A stretch of 64,000 bases of DNA from Catonia carolina (GCA_035578175.1 JAQMRL010000010.1:34294784-34358783); one strand, 5' to 3'; counted from the first letter of the stretch, positions 21,447-34,039 are shown. Translations and numbers: made by a program. The notes: a model not told the origin generated them from the letters alone.

Positions 21447-23181
21447 CGTCTGTGCAATCACAAAGGGGCGTATCTCGATTTTTGCCTGTTTTGAGTTAAG
21501 GCCGATTCCATACTTATCTGGTGCTGTTCTGTGAAGTGACAAACTGGCGTATCTCAATTCATGTTAGTTTCTTAGTTACTAAAAAAAATGAAGGGCGTAA
21601 GTTAATATTTTCACGTGGAAAAACAGTCACATACAGCCATATCTTAGATACGCCTGTTTGTGGTTGTGTTTGTTTTTGAATTAAAGCACCAATTAGGCGT
21701 ATCTGCAGATTTTTTCTGCAGAAATCTGCTCATTCAACTATTCAAACAACTTTAAAGTTGTCTGGAGAAATATTTTACCAAAACATTCAACACCAATTTT
21801 TTGTTTAGCACGAGCAAATAATTCTACATTACTTATTCTTTAAATTTTGATGATTTTCTTAACTTCAAAAAACTTTCAATAGATATTAGAATTCTCAGGG
21901 TTAGGGTTAGGAAGGATGATGCTAATGATAAGATTGACTAGACAACCTTCAGAGCATTAATGGTAATAAAATATCTGCCTAGAAAGATTATTTAAAAAAA
22001 ACCCATTGTTCTAACGTGTACAATAGCATTTCACTTTTCGAAAATCTGAATTTAGCTATCCAGAAAAACTTAATGGGAAATCTCCACTGATAGCCACTGC
22101 AAAATATAATGACTTGGTGAAATTATGCTTAAGAGATACTCTTGTAATAAAAAATCCAGGATTTGCGACATTTTACACAAATTTACCTCATAAGAAATTT
22201 TGTCTTATTACTTGTGTTGTTTAACTTGTTTAAGTAATTTTTTTTCTTAAATCAATTATCTTAGGTGTAGTTAGTAAGTGTTTAGTTTTATAAATCATTT
22301 TCATGTTACTTCTCAGTCCGGGAGCGCATTGAGTGTATTTAGTATGTGTCCAGTACATATTATTTTTATTACCGCTGTCAAAATAATAGTATTTATGCGA
22401 CTATTTCTTTTATAACAGGAAGTAGGCCTAATTATCGTTGACACTAAAAGAAATGTTGACTACAACATGGTTTCTATTAGGCTTAGTTGGTAGGTGTTTA
22501 GTTTTATAACTTATATTTTTCTAAAATGTGTATCACCTTGTGGAATTGTATTTGGAAGTGTTTGTAATACTGTAATTTTTTAAATATTGTAGTTCAATAA
22601 TGTTCTCATTAATATACTCAATGATCAAATTAATTTGTGATAAATCATACACATTTCTAAAGCAAATTAGGAAAGTCAATAAAACTGCAAAAGAAACCTA
22701 ATGGTTATTATCATTAACAGATAGTCTTTTAACGTCAAGTAAATGTCATTATGCTTATCAGAAATTTATAATGATTAGTTTATAAGATCCCGTGTTTTTA
22801 TCTTAGCTTAAATATTTTAAATAAAACAAATTACTTCTATTTTATTTGTTATTATTTATTTAACATACTGGTATTCTCAAGGGCGTAACTGAAATTCGTG
22901 CATTAATAAAATTACGAAAGCAATGACAAACTGGCGTATCTCAGTAAGAAGGGTTTTTGAGTCATCATTTCTTTATTTTGTAATGATAAAAATCTTTTTT
23001 TAATTGTTTTATCCAAAACCTGAACATTTGTTTATTATAATCTATACAAATAAAGAAAGTATGAACAATAATGAGTGAACAATGAAGTGTTAAGTAACAT
23101 GAAGGGTTCACTTCAAACTTTAAATGGCTTTCCTGAAAAATCAACAAAATCGAGATACGCCCCTTTGTGATTGCACGGACG
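21447..23181. mobile_element. 1735-bp TIR element, non-autonomous
   Basis: The two ends are 36-bp inverted repeats with one mismatch: CGTCTGTGCAATCACAAAGG... (21447-21482) and its complement CGTCCGTGCAATCACAAAGG... (23181-23146), both continuing GGCGTATCTCGATTTT. The 4-bp word ATGG flanks both sides (21443-21446 and 23182-23185). GGCGTATCT recurs inside (about 21545, 21713, 22934; complement about 21649), twice as GACAAACTGGCGTATCTCA. There is no transposase; the longest ORF inside (22965-23219) is unrecognised. The superfamily is not assigned. Confidence 0.85.
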
Positions 23182-23244
23182 ATGGGTACTGTTTGTACAG
23201 GTGTAATATGATTAAACAAGAATAATAAACGACGTTGATTTTGT

Positions 23245-23445
23245 TTAAAGAAAGGGTTGGTGATATTTAACTAAGGAGTAGATTAGAAATTGATGATCGC
23301 TTGGCTTTGGTTTGTTGAACTGTACGTTGATTTCAGTATCGGGAACTGAACAGAAAGCTTTAAACGTAGTGGTGACGATGCCGATAGTGCTGTGGAATTG
23401 TCTTCCAACAAGCAAGTTGATTACCATGAAGATACCAATTATCAC
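23245..23445 (-). CDS. Unrecognised small ORF beside the TIR element
   Basis: A 66-codon minus-strand ORF with non-repetitive composition (segment IGIVTTTFKAFCSVPDTEIN). No family is recognised. It begins just outside the TIR element. It could be an exon or chance. Confidence 0.15.
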   Translation of the reverse strand: MIIGIFMVINLLVGRQFHSTIGIVTTTFKAFCSVPDTEINVQFNKPKPSDHQFLIYSLVKYHQPFL

Positions 23446-23459
23446 CTACCTTGTTAGCA

Positions 23460-25066
23460 AGTAATTACTAACACAAAGGAAGGAATAATCCGAACGCCAT
23501 GGCCAGGAATCAGGAAAGTGGTCCAGCATTCTCTTCTCCTTTAATCCTTAGTCCTTCCAATCCTTACTTCCCCTCTCCTTCCGCTTAACGTCCACCTCTT
23601 ACTCCTATAGTACCGTCTCTAGTTCCTTTGTAATCAAAGTACTTCAAGTGAGGTGAGCTGGTATCCCAATACGGTGCCTGATTTCATTAAATCCCTTCTC
23701 CATTTCAGTGTACATTTATACCTCCATTTACATTGCATCTAAGAAACCCTTCTAACAACCTATGTACTTGTTTGTAATACAAAATTTATATCAGTTACTG
23801 AAAATTAAGACTCAATCATGACATTTACTATGTACTAGTGTAAGTACTTATCAAATAAACTAACGGAGAAGTAAATTAACTATAGAAAGTAAAACTATTA
23901 ATTACTCGAACACAAAAATTGTATAAAATAAAATACCTATCTATAATAGTACCTTAAGATCTCCTATACATTACTAACTATTCCCAACTTATTTTCTCAG
24001 AGTAATCTTTGCATTTGTACTGTAAAAGTACAATTGTACAAACAATGGAATTTATGAAAATTCTTAATTACTATAACTTCCATTACTAAAGTAAAAACCC
24101 ATTAAATAATACATAGGAAAAACCTCTATTGTTAGAATAAGTTACGTTAATTTAGTAATTAGACAATAAGTTCTAAATACAGCCATTTATAAATCCTCTG
24201 GTCAACTTACAGCCAATCATCGGGTTGGTTCTCATTCCTTTTGGCCCTCCAGGTTGGTTTAACGGGGTTGGTAGGAGAGGGAGACTTGTCGACCAGTTGT
24301 TTTTTGATTTCGGATATAGGAGACCAAAATCAGTTACCTTGGGACTTAAGAGTGGAACAGTTAGTTAAGAAGGAGTAGTATTTGAAGAAGTGACCAGGAG
24401 AACGAGGAGAAGTAGAAGAAGAAGAAGAAGAAATAAGAAAACTTATTTATTGGAGGTAAATTCATTCGTATATTTATTGAGGGTTTGTTAATTTTTTTAT
24501 TAAAGTCGCGGCAGAAAAATGTTGGCTACATTTTAAAATAGGTTAGGGTAGTTTAAGAATAAGTTTGTTATTAAGTGATACATTAAATATTGTAGTTTAA
24601 TGCAAAGAAACGTAGCTTTATTTATTCAATTTTCTCATGCTCTACTGATAGAGTTGGCGCCCAATATTTTCTTATTATTATTCGTTGTTTTCATCCCTTA
24701 CTAAAGTATTTGCCCACCGGTATAGTTAAATGCGGTGCACATTAATAGTATTTAATTCCTAAAGGATATTTACAAATAACATGAATGGATACAAGTGGAG
24801 AACACCGAAAACGATGAAAAGAAGGATTGAAAAAGGATAATGAGCTAAATTAATATTTTACCATTTTCTGCATTAAGATTATCATCATGGCAATGAATAC
24901 GGCCAACCCCCGGATCCATGTGATAAGATTCGCAACTTCTGGTACACAGAATTAAGACATTAAACCAATTAAATTAAGAATACATATTAAACCAATTAAC
25001 ATTTTACTTCAACATAAGAGCTCCCATAATCAATTAATAAAATTTAAAATCAGGTTGGATGGATTC
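23460..25066. other. Unassigned DNA with pyrimidine-rich and GAA tracts
   Basis: The segment 23500-23640 is pyrimidine-rich. 24200-24440 is purine-rich and ends in a GAA run (about 24411-24434). These could be old LINE tails, but no coding block was recognised. Confidence 0.4.
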
Positions 25067-25067
25067 T

Positions 25068-25452
25068 TCTTGTTTAGGTTATCAGCCGAAAGGCTGGTTT
25101 GAACCTCTAGAGGCTATACTAAGTAAAACGATGAGTAAGATGGTTCACATGAACCTTCCTCACTGAATGGAAAAGTATGCTTATCAGCATGCCGTGTCCT
25201 CTGAAAAGCACATATTTTCAACCCTGCAAATGACCTGCACTTCATTCACCACAGGGTTGGGCTGTATAATGAAATTCATTACACTTTCAGAGGAGAAACT
25301 CGGATTAGTGTCTTTTACACCTCTACCTCTTCTGTTCTTATATACTTCAGTCATACAATTGACTGACCATTTGATAAGAAACAGTATTATTTTTATTGCC
25401 CTAGAACTAGCAGAGTGCAACAAATTTAACATTCCACCTGCCTGTTATGGGA
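25068..25452 (+). mobile_element. Rep-A copy 2
   Basis: Nearly full-length copy from TTGTTTAGGTTATCAGCCGA to CCACCTGCCTGTTATGG. The two ORFs in it (25167-25463 plus, 25184-25432 minus) are not conserved in other copies. Confidence 0.92.
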
Positions 25453-26208
25453 TGAATGGATAAACAAGAAAAAGCAATAATTAGAGAATTCTGAGAATAA
25501 CTATTGCAACAACATTTCTAAAACTACTTGACAAAGTCACAAAAATGTATAAATTTGTTGTTATATGATAATAATGAACTTAAAATTACTGTAAACATAA
25601 TTTAAAATTTGTAAAAGAATGTCCAGGAGTTTATGAAATTTTATTAGGGAATAGTGGTCACAAAATTATGTTCAACGAATCAAGTAAAACTGACAACTTA
25701 AATTTTCATGTTTTAAAATTATAAGTTTTCTGTCAAAGTTTTATCAAGTATAATAATATATTTATTACTGAATGTTATAATACAATATACAATCAGACGA
25801 AATGACATGTAGGAGGAACATGTGTGTTCAACACGTACTCTATTATATTTTTATAGTAACAACAGCATTTACTTTATCTAGATATCGGTGTTCATGCGTG
25901 GTAATACAATTTCATAAACGAGTTATTCACACTGATTTTAGTCTGATAGAAGTTAAGATTTCAATGTGACATTCTATTGTGGACAATATCGAGATGAATC
26001 CATTATTGTAATCAAGTACAATTGAATCACGTATCTACATTAAAAATAATTTTTATTCGTATTTTTAAATTCAATTGCTTATAATTCTACTTAGTCGTCT
26101 TTTGTGTTAAGTTTAATATATCATATATTTTATATCAAGTGTGCGTTCGTTATTCATTTGGTTAGTCTTTATCGATAAATTCTTTCGGAAATTAAATGAA
26201 ATGTTTCG
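25453..26208. other. AT-rich stretch without recognisable gene
   Basis: No gene or repeat signature was seen. Confidence 0.5.

Positions 26209-26255
<47 letters not shown>
26209..26255 (+). repeat. (AAT)n microsatellite
   Basis: About 15 uninterrupted AAT units directly abut the 5' end of the following LINE fragment. Confidence 0.97.
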
Positions 26256-27090
26256 GTTGGACTGCAAATATCGTTCACCAAAACTGAATTCAAGACCACA
26301 AAACACATTAGATCGCGGAGTTTAGTTACGAAGTATGGCACCATAAAGAAGGTGGATCACTTTAAATACCTAGGTCAAATCATTGAACCCACAGGTACAG
26401 AAAGGCTAGCACAAAAAACACGTGAACTGAAAATGCGTAGAGCATATGGAAAAGTTGCAAACATCTACAACAAAAAATGTATGAGCATAAACACCAAAAT
26501 TCGACACTACACGACTGTCATTAAACCTGAGTCTCTTTATGCCAGTGAGACCTTGAACCTCAACTTTAAAGGGGATCTTGAGAATATTAAGAAAGCTGAG
26601 AGAAAAATCATTCGGAAAATTCTTGGCCCAAAACTCAGAGATGAAGGATATCGTCTACAATCACACACAGTGACGGAAAAATACTCAAACATTGAAGTTG
26701 ATTTCCGTAAACGACGGCTGAGATTTCATGGTCATATAATGAGACTGGATGACTCTCGGCTTATAAAGAAGATTCTGATGCACTCACAGAAACTCAAAAT
26801 TACAACCGTCTGGATCAAGCAAGTGCAATCCGATCTAAGAGATGCAAATATCACACCTTCAGACCTCAAAGACCGTAAAACCTTCAGGCATAAAATTCAC
26901 ACCTGGGAAGTTGCATCAGAGGGTAAGCCGAAGAGACCTAGGGCAAAATGAACGTCGTGTTAGACACCGCGAATTTATGAAGGAGTACTGGAGAAACAAG
27001 AGGAATGGCGGCAACAGTTCATGATTAACTTTATGTGATCCTGAATGGGTCTAAACAATCTAAATAAATAAATAAATAATAATAATAATT
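26256..27090 (+). mobile_element. LINE-a fragment with A/T-rich tail
   Basis: A long open frame to 26951 covers the ORF2 region after RT motif C: HFKYLGQIIEPTG, KKCMSINTKIRHYTTVIKPE, ERKIIRKILGP, FRKRRLRFHGHIMRLDDSRL and WIKQVQSDLRDANITPSDLK. A frameshift near 26940 moves the tail (RVRHREFMKEYWRNKRNGG) to the next frame. It ends in AAATAAATAAATAATAATAA (27060-27088), the tandem A/T tail of this insertion. The RT catalytic motifs are absent. Confidence 0.9.
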
Positions 27091-27376
27091 CACTTCCATT
27101 CAAACAAAATTTAAGTACAACATTTAAAAACATAATAAGCTTTACTAAGTTTTTACGGAGGATAGTTAACACCCTCTATTATATAACCAATAAAACGCTA
27201 CACTCAGACCTAAACGCATCCTACATAAATGAAGTTTTCTTAAAACTTTATACAAAATTTAGGAAGAAACTCGTGAACCACCATAACCCATTGATCTCAA
27301 ATCTGGCTACGCAGACTCTCCCAAACAATCCAATAAGACGTCTAAAACATCGATGGAAATTTCACAATTCCTGAGA
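27091..27376 (+). pseudogene. Jockey-type LINE, ORF2 C-terminal end
   Basis: In one frame: KNIISFTKFLRRIVNTLYYI, TNKTLHSDLNASYINEV, FLKLYTKFRKKLVNHHN, PLISNLATQTLPNNPIRRLK, HRWKFHN, stop. This matches the jockey-clade ORF2 C-terminus (LRMIVNAPWYV.N..LH.DL...YV..EI ... H.N.L...L......RRLKRRW). About 90 codons are free of stops, so it is fairly young or well kept. The 5' part is missing, possibly displaced by the LINE-a insertion just upstream. Confidence 0.85.
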
Positions 27377-27460
27377 AAAAATTTCCCAGGAATGGTCGGT
27401 CTGAGTCTGTACAAAAATAAACTGTTTTTACACGTTATACGTATGACGTGGCTAATGATT

Positions 27461-27786
27461 TTAGATTATCAGCCGAAAGGCTGGTTTGGACCTGTAGAGG
27501 TTTTACTAAGTGAAACGAGTAGTGAAATGGTGTACCTCCGCCTTCCTCACTGAGTGAAAAAGTACGCTTATCAGCATGCTGGGCCCTTTGAAAATCACAT
27601 ATTTTCCACTCTGCAAATAACACTTTCACTTCATTCACCACAGGGTCTGGCTGTATAATGAAACTCATTACTTTCAGAGGAGATAACTCTGATTAGTGCC
27701 TTTTACACCTCTACCTCTTCTGTTCTTAAATGATTAACAGATTGAATGTAAATAATTTCACACTCCACTTGTCTGTTATGGGCAAA
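27461..27786 (+). mobile_element. Rep-A copy 3
   Basis: It runs from TTATCAGCCGAAAGG to TTGTCTGTTATGGGC. Compared with other copies, the segment with GTGATAAGAAAC is deleted near the 3' end. Confidence 0.9.
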
Positions 27787-29150
27787 ACGTCATTCATATA
27801 AACCTCATATCATTGGGTCATAGGGTGGCTTATTATTTTAAATGAACAGATGCAGGCAGTTCCGACTATTAATATATAAATTAAAAAACAAAACAATGCT
27901 GTAAATATGTGTACAAACGTCTTTGTTAATGTCTCTACTTCTGAAGGTTCAAAATATATAAATATTTATTGAAACAATTCGGACGTTTCAGTAGAAATAG
28001 AACATATTATTTGTTATGGTAGAATAGTATTGCGCATTAACCTAGTTGTGTTGTTTCGAGTATTTTTTTACTCAGTCAATTTGATAAAGCCTAAGTATAA
28101 AAATATCGTTGTCATCATCAGAGGCAGATGTCATATCTTCTTGACGTTTTATAGAAACTGTAAGTGATTTTGATTATTAACTGACAAATTGGATCCTATA
28201 TTGTCAGAAATTACACTTACATGTTATGAACTTAGAGTTCATTTTTGTAACAAATTTTGTTCGTTTATTAACAGAAGTCTATATAAGTGTGCACGGTTGT
28301 AACTTATTTAAAGTATAAATATAAGCTAAAAAACGTGAAGGGATGATTCTTTTGTACGATCTTGTAACATTTTAAAGGAAAACAGTTGATATACGGTTTC
28401 TTAGTTATAGCATCTGGGGTCCATACATAACAAATGATAACTGTTCCAGATGTGTTCTGTAGCACTTGGTTCTAGGCACGTCTTCAGTTCCCAATATTGC
28501 CTCTGCATTCTTCAACACGCGTTTGTTATTGAATTTCTCTTGTACGTGTCCGCTAAAATTTCTTCTTTACTCCTCCCTCTACTGTAAGTCTTCTTTGTTA
28601 TTTACCCTATTATCTTTTTCCGTCTTTTCTTCACTTACCCTTGCTTACTCTATTGTACTACTGTATATGAATTTCTTCTTTGCCTTCTTGTTCTTTCACA
28701 TTTTCTCCCTGTTTCTGATCTCATTTACAACTTAACCCCAAACTTTCTTCCTTCATTTTCAAACCCTTTTTACGTTATCTCTTTGGATTATAGGATTTCC
28801 ATTTCGTCTGTATTATCGGATGGAAAAATATAATTGGTGTCATTTTCATGACGGTTTTTTAGAAATCCAATTTTAGTGTCATTGATTTTTTATATAGTAC
28901 TGTAAATTCAACATATCTGCCACTGCGTTTTTCAGAAGAAATGTTTATCCCTTCTGAAAAATATGTAAGTACATCATTCTCACAAGGCTAAATGTACAAA
29001 TATTGTTTTTATAAACCAACAATATCCTGTAAGGATTATCAAAACCAAATGTACCGTCAACCCGGAATATTATAGTGTTATTTTTGTCGTAGTCATATTT
29101 TATACAGGTACTACTGTATAAAAAAAAAAACAAGTTGTTAGCTGTAATAT
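27787..29150. other. Unassigned DNA, partly pyrimidine-rich
   Basis: The segment 28490-28760 is pyrimidine-rich on the plus strand and yields an artefactual Phe/Leu/Ser ORF (28466-28735). No gene was recognised. Confidence 0.45.
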
Positions 29151-29535
29151 TGTCTATAACAGGGAGTTTGAGTAGTACAATTTTTACACTCGATGTGTTA
29201 GTTCCAGGGCTACAGAAAAATAGTTATGTTTCTTATCACATGGTCAACCAACTATATGACTGAAATATTTAAGAACAAAAGTGGTAGAGGTGTAGACACT
29301 AGTCAAAGTTATCTTCTCTGAGAGTAATGAATTTCATTATACAGCCAGACTTTTGGTGAATAAAGTGAAGGTGTAATTTGCAGGGTTGAAAGTAGATGCT
29401 TTTCAGAGGGCCTGGCATGCTGATAAGCATGTTTTCCCACTCATTGAGAAGACAATGTAAACCTCACTCCTTGTTTTACTTAGTAAAGCCTCTAGAGGTT
29501 CAAATCAGCCTTTCAGCTGATGACCTAAACAACAA
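29151..29535 (-). mobile_element. Rep-A copy 4
   Basis: The only copy on the minus strand, with start landmark TGTTTAGGTCATCAGC at 29535 downward and end TATAACAGG near 29153. Full length but diverged, for example CTGAAAGGCTGATTTGAACC. Confidence 0.9.
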
Positions 29536-32118
29536 TGTTGTAATTAATAAAATTTATTGACTTTACTCCTTTAGTCATTCTATACTGCTGTAACAGAACA
29601 GTGCTGCTTTTTTCAAAGAAAACACATAGTTGTTTGTGTAACTTTGATTCTTACCACTTCCTTCTTCCTTTAATTTTTTGTGTTAACTGCATCCAGGGCA
29701 CTCCAAAAAGTCAGTATACACTAAATACGTATTAAATAAACTCCACATGATAACTTCTCACTCATGTGAAATTTCGTTTCTTATAGCAAAAAATTGGGGA
29801 AAAAATTGTAATTCAATAACTCAGTGTATACTGTTCGCCAACTACGGCGGCATATAGGGAGGGTAGTGGGATAGAGAGAGAATGTGTTACGTCCGCCGTT
29901 CCCCACAACTCATTTCAATCAGTGCACGGTGTTCAAGCGCAATAGTGACAATACGCGGTACGGTAGGGCATTCTGCCTGCCAGTTTCGTTCACTACACAC
30001 TAACAAGCTCATTTTTTATCAAAAAATTCTGAAAATATTACTTTCGCTTCCTAATGGATCTTATTTTATTACACTAATAATGTTATTATTATACTCTGAT
30101 ATTTATATAAGATACGCTCGTACAAAGTTAGACGTTTAAATCTCATCGCATTTTTTGCGTATCACGTAGGCGAATATAACTTCTTTTCCAGGATTACATA
30201 ATATGCGTTTTATTATTTTGTTATAAAATATAAAATTTTATCTGTAATTTGATGTATGTAGGGCAGAAAGAGAAATTATAAACGAGCTTGAAAAAATCAC
30301 TTTTTGAAGGGAAGTCAAAGATAGATCATCGTGCCTGGTGGCTCCTTCCTGTTAATATTCCAAGAAGCTGAATTAATTTTAATAGTTGTGAATTTTATAC
30401 GAAACATACGTCAAATTTTAGAAATCAACTACACACGCACAATATCAGTTGTTTAACATTTTAACAAAAAGAACCGTATAGTAAATATAACAGAATGAGG
30501 TTATGACGTACCTCTCTTTTGGCCCTGTCAAAACTTATGGTAGGTACATCATTTAGAAAAAAGCTTATTGCCTATTACCCTAAAATGAATCGCAGACATT
30601 TTCCCCGTATTTTGTGCGCGCGCAACTAATTTTGAAGGAGTGTGGCTTTCGACAGCGACACCAATGTCAAAACGATTACCGCATGAACACAACACAATGA
30701 GTAGTAAGTACTACTTTAGAGACAGCCTGTATCAGGCTACGACGCTGTGGTGGGGGAGCTTCTTACTGCGCATGTGCGGCCCGCATGCCACCGTAGTTGG
30801 TTATATTTATAGTAGGTATCTGCTGAAAATTTCAATTAATACACGAAGAAAGGTTTATTTGTATTTAAAACCGTTTCGTTCTCTTCCCAATGGTATACAT
30901 TGCAGTGCAGTTACAATATGTTTTTGACACTTCTGTTACTTGGCGTTGCCTTGGGTGATTCAAACAAATTTAAATTTAAATAAAGTCTTCATTTATTTAG
31001 TGCAGTTGTATTTTTTAAAAATTGTGTAACTGTGGTGTTTCTTTGTTTTAATTGTCAAGTTTGTTTTTACATGGTTTTTTTATATTACTTTATCTGAAGG
31101 CTATCTAAAATGTTGTTTTGTGCTTGCTGTAACTTTTTTCAATTTAACAGATTAGCTAGTTTCAAACGAAATTAACAACCACTTTGGACACTTTATTGCA
31201 CAACTAACTATTACTTATAGGTAGGTCCCGGTTAAACAATTTTTCATCTGAACTGTCGCGAATACTATTCAATGAAGTTATCGTGAAATTCATAAAAGGA
31301 CTTGAAAAAAGTAACGTTCAGAAATTATTTTTGTATTATTCTTTAAAAAGTTATTAAGTTTTATTACATTTCCATTGTTAATTGGTTAAGTTTAGCAAGG
31401 TATTTTGGGTACAGTTTGTAAAATATTACAATTAACTCAGCAAATTTTATGAAACTGAACTTAAAATTTAGTTTTAAAAAGAATTCCTGAATTATACTTT
31501 ACATACATGTGGTATAATTAATTCTAAATTATTTTTACATCCATTAAAATTTAATTTGTTACTCTGTAAAAATTTTATTTTTTTAAGCTCGAGTTAGAAT
31601 AGCGATCATCAGTAGTGTTAGTTCATTTACGGCTCATTATACAATGCCACTCGCCTAATGTATCCTAATACGAAAAATTATTTTTTCTCGTAAAATATTT
31701 TACATTTGAACGGTACAGGGGAAGAAGAAGGAATGTCAAAAAAAACTAAAAATTTGTTTGTAACACTATTTGGTAGCTGATATTAGGAACTATAAAATGC
31801 AGTATTCATAACGCTCAATAGAAGAATAGTTATGAAACAAGCAGTAACAGAGATTTTCTATACAGGCAAAGAAAGAGGATTGTCCATGCACCACAGGCTG
31901 ACAAGGAGGATAGTCATAGTGTCACACGTGATAAGTATACACTTGTTTGTTTCTATTCCTGCCTGTTTTCGATTTACTTAGTATTACAAAAATTCATGGT
32001 TTATTTACTGAAAAGTGCAAAAATATGCCTGTATCGTATGAAACTTATAATACTAATTTTTCATGTATTTTCATTTCACTCGGGTACCCGAAAAAAGATA
32101 CATTGTACATACTGTAGT
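29536..32118. other. Mixed stretch with two GC-richer patches, no gene assigned
   Basis: The patches 29830-30000 and 30520-30930 stand out. CCAACTACGGCGGCAT (29835) and its near complement ATGCCACCGTAGTTGG (30785) form a weak inverted pair. A plus-strand ORF of 95 codons (30640-30927) is unrecognised. TGCGCATGTGCGG (30768) resembles an NRF-1-type site. The patches could be a gene 5' region or the termini of an unknown element. Confidence 0.35.
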
Positions 32119-32455
32119 GTTGTTGTTTAGGTCAACAGCCAATGGCTGGTTTGAACCTCTACAGGTTTTACTAAGAAAAAATGCCTTCCTCACTGAGTAA
32201 AAAAGTAGGCCTTGCTTATCAGCATGCCAGGCTCTTCGAAAAATATCTACTTCACACCCTGCAAATGACACCTTCACTTGATTCACCAGAGGTCTAGCTG
32301 TATAATGAAATTTATTACTTTCAGAGGGATAACTATGATTAGTGTCTTTTACACCTCTACCTCTTCTTTTCTTAAATAGTTTAGTTAAATAATTGGCTGA
32401 TCCCGTGAAAAGAAACAGAACTATTTTTTGTAGCCCTGGAACTACTGTATTATAA
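32119..32455 (+). mobile_element. Rep-A copy 5
   Basis: It starts TGTTGTTTAGGTCAACAGCC and carries all central landmarks, but the GAGTGAGGTGGTTTAC block is deleted (AGAAAAAATGCCTTCC). The 3' end fades after TGTAGCCCTGGAACTA. Confidence 0.9.
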
Positions 32456-32716
32456 AGATGTAAACAGAATAAAAATCTTGTTTATGGAAAATGTAGTTAC
32501 TTATTTTATCAACATTTATCGACCTATACCATTAATTCTGTTTAGTATATACCATAGTTTGTACCATTAGTTCTGTTATTGATGTTAATAAACTCAATAA
32601 TGCCTCAAACTATGCGTGTTTCTTAAATTTCAGCCTTATTTTATCTTTTAAGTCCAGGTTTTATCTCTCCTAAAACTATGGTCATATCTCCTCAAAGCTT
32701 AGAAGAGATGGTCCTA

Positions 32717-32774
32717 AAAATGCGAAGTGGCCATTTCTCCTATGCTTTGAGGAGAGATGGCCACTTCGTATTTT
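32717..32774. repeat. 58-nt hairpin, 25-bp arms
   Basis: Arms 32717-32741 (core CGAAGTGGCCATTTCTCC) and 32750-32774 (core GGAGAGATGGCCACTTCG) pair with two mismatches around an 8-nt loop. The size fits a small hairpin precursor, but the same words (CATCTCTCC, CTCCTCAAAGC) recur at 32650-32690 and 32925-32940, so it could be part of a small repeat. Confidence 0.75.
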
Positions 32775-33429
32775 TTCATAAATACCATTTAAAATGAAAT
32801 ATATTGAAACCTACGCTATAAACCTTAGAATCTTAAATATGTTTTAATAATGCAAATAAATTACCTATATTATTTGAATTTATTACGTTAAAATTAACGA
32901 CTTTATAAAGGTTTTTCAAAAGGGTGGTCATCTCTCCTTGACTTACCCAATATAAGACTCAAAATGTAAATCCTTGACTGTTTCTGTAACGGAAATAATG
33001 GAATAACTAACAAGTGTACCAAAGTAGATTAAATTCATGCACAGGGATTTTTTAGTGATTATGAACACACGATGAAATACCGTTATGATTAATAACGGTG
33101 AATAATTTTTTATTTGAATTACTAGATGTGCTCCATAACTTGACACCGTAATTCCTTCGGTTTTATATAACAAAAGTTTTTTTTAAAGCGATAGTTCTGA
33201 TTTTAGCATAAAATTAGTATAAAAATGTAAATAAACATTTATTATTGTTAGATAAAATTGTCAGATACAAATTAAAGTATAAAATGTATTATTATTTTGT
33301 AATTAATCGTGGATACAAAACAGTTTATACAAGATACAATATTTTGTAATGTAACTCTATAACTCTGATTTGAGTTGAGTACACTAAAGAGAACGGTGTA
33401 AATACATGTTTGATTTTCAACTAATTTGT
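32775..33429. other. AT-rich stretch without recognisable gene
   Basis: A 76-codon minus ORF (32943-33173) is unrecognised. No repeat was seen. Confidence 0.45.
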
Positions 33430-33663
33430 TTACATCCCTTGCCGTTTAATATTAGCAACCCAATCGCAGTGGTCGGTTGGACAGCCAACGAACAAACGAG
33501 CTCTCAACTCGATGTTAGTCTCTAGGTTCGTTATCTTGTATATATTCGGCCGAGATGAGTGTAGAGCTTTGATAAGAGGATTACAAACCATGCATGCTAA
33601 CATATCCCTCTGTATATCCCCTTGTACCTCCTCCAAAACTCCAAATTCCCTCTTTAACCGCAT
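33430..33663 (-). CDS. Unrecognised ORF, possible conserved exon
   Basis: A 77-codon minus-strand ORF has a protein-like composition (EVQGDIQRDMLACMVCNP, then YKITNLETNIELRARLF, then GCPTDHCDWVANIKRQG) in a GC-richer island of AT-rich DNA. No transposon family or domain is recognised. The minus strand has TGTTAG just before the ATG and GGGATGTAAAC at the end, so acceptor and donor sites are conceivable but weak. A plus-strand ORF (33512-33772) overlaps it and looks less protein-like. Confidence 0.3.
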   Translation of the reverse strand: MRLKREFGVLEEVQGDIQRDMLACMVCNPLIKALHSSRPNIYKITNLETNIELRARLFVGCPTDHCDWVANIKRQGM

Positions 33664-34037
33664 ACTAACATTCTACTGTTATTTAATGAAATCAAATTTT
33701 ACTTATCGTTTACGGTTAGATTTTATTTTACTAATCCTCTACTACAATAAAAATTTTGGTATTCATTTTTAATTACGGTTTAATGTATCGTAAGGATCAG
33801 TTTTTGGATGAAAGTAATTTTTGAAATCCAATAGACGATTAAATAGAATCGTATTACATGCTGGAATAATTCTTTATTTATATTTTTTAATAAGTTTTTA
33901 CTGATGAATATTAATCTATGTCTCTAGGTGGACAACTAAATTTATATCTAAATAACTTTATGGTTTGTGATTTTAGAATTGAAAAGAAAAATTGATAAAA
34001 TGAAAATTTCATAACGAACTGTGAAAGTACATTAAAA
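33664..34037. other. AT-rich stretch, nothing seen
   Basis: No feature was recognised. Confidence 0.5.
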
Positions 34038-34039
34038 TA

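Noticed and set aside
25167..25463. 98-codon ORF inside Rep-A copy 2
   Set aside because: Not maintained in the other six Rep-A copies.
28466..28735. 89-codon Phe/Leu/Ser-rich ORF as a membrane protein
   Set aside because: It is a translation of pyrimidine-rich DNA, with no start context or conservation seen.
29709..29830. CAGTATACACT and AGTGTATACTG as TIRs of a short element
   Set aside because: Only 11 bp match, the outer sequences differ and no TSD is present.
29835..30800. CCAACTACGGCGGCAT and ATGCCACCGTAGTTGG as TIRs of a 1-kb element
   Set aside because: The match does not extend outwards or inwards convincingly; kept only as a note.
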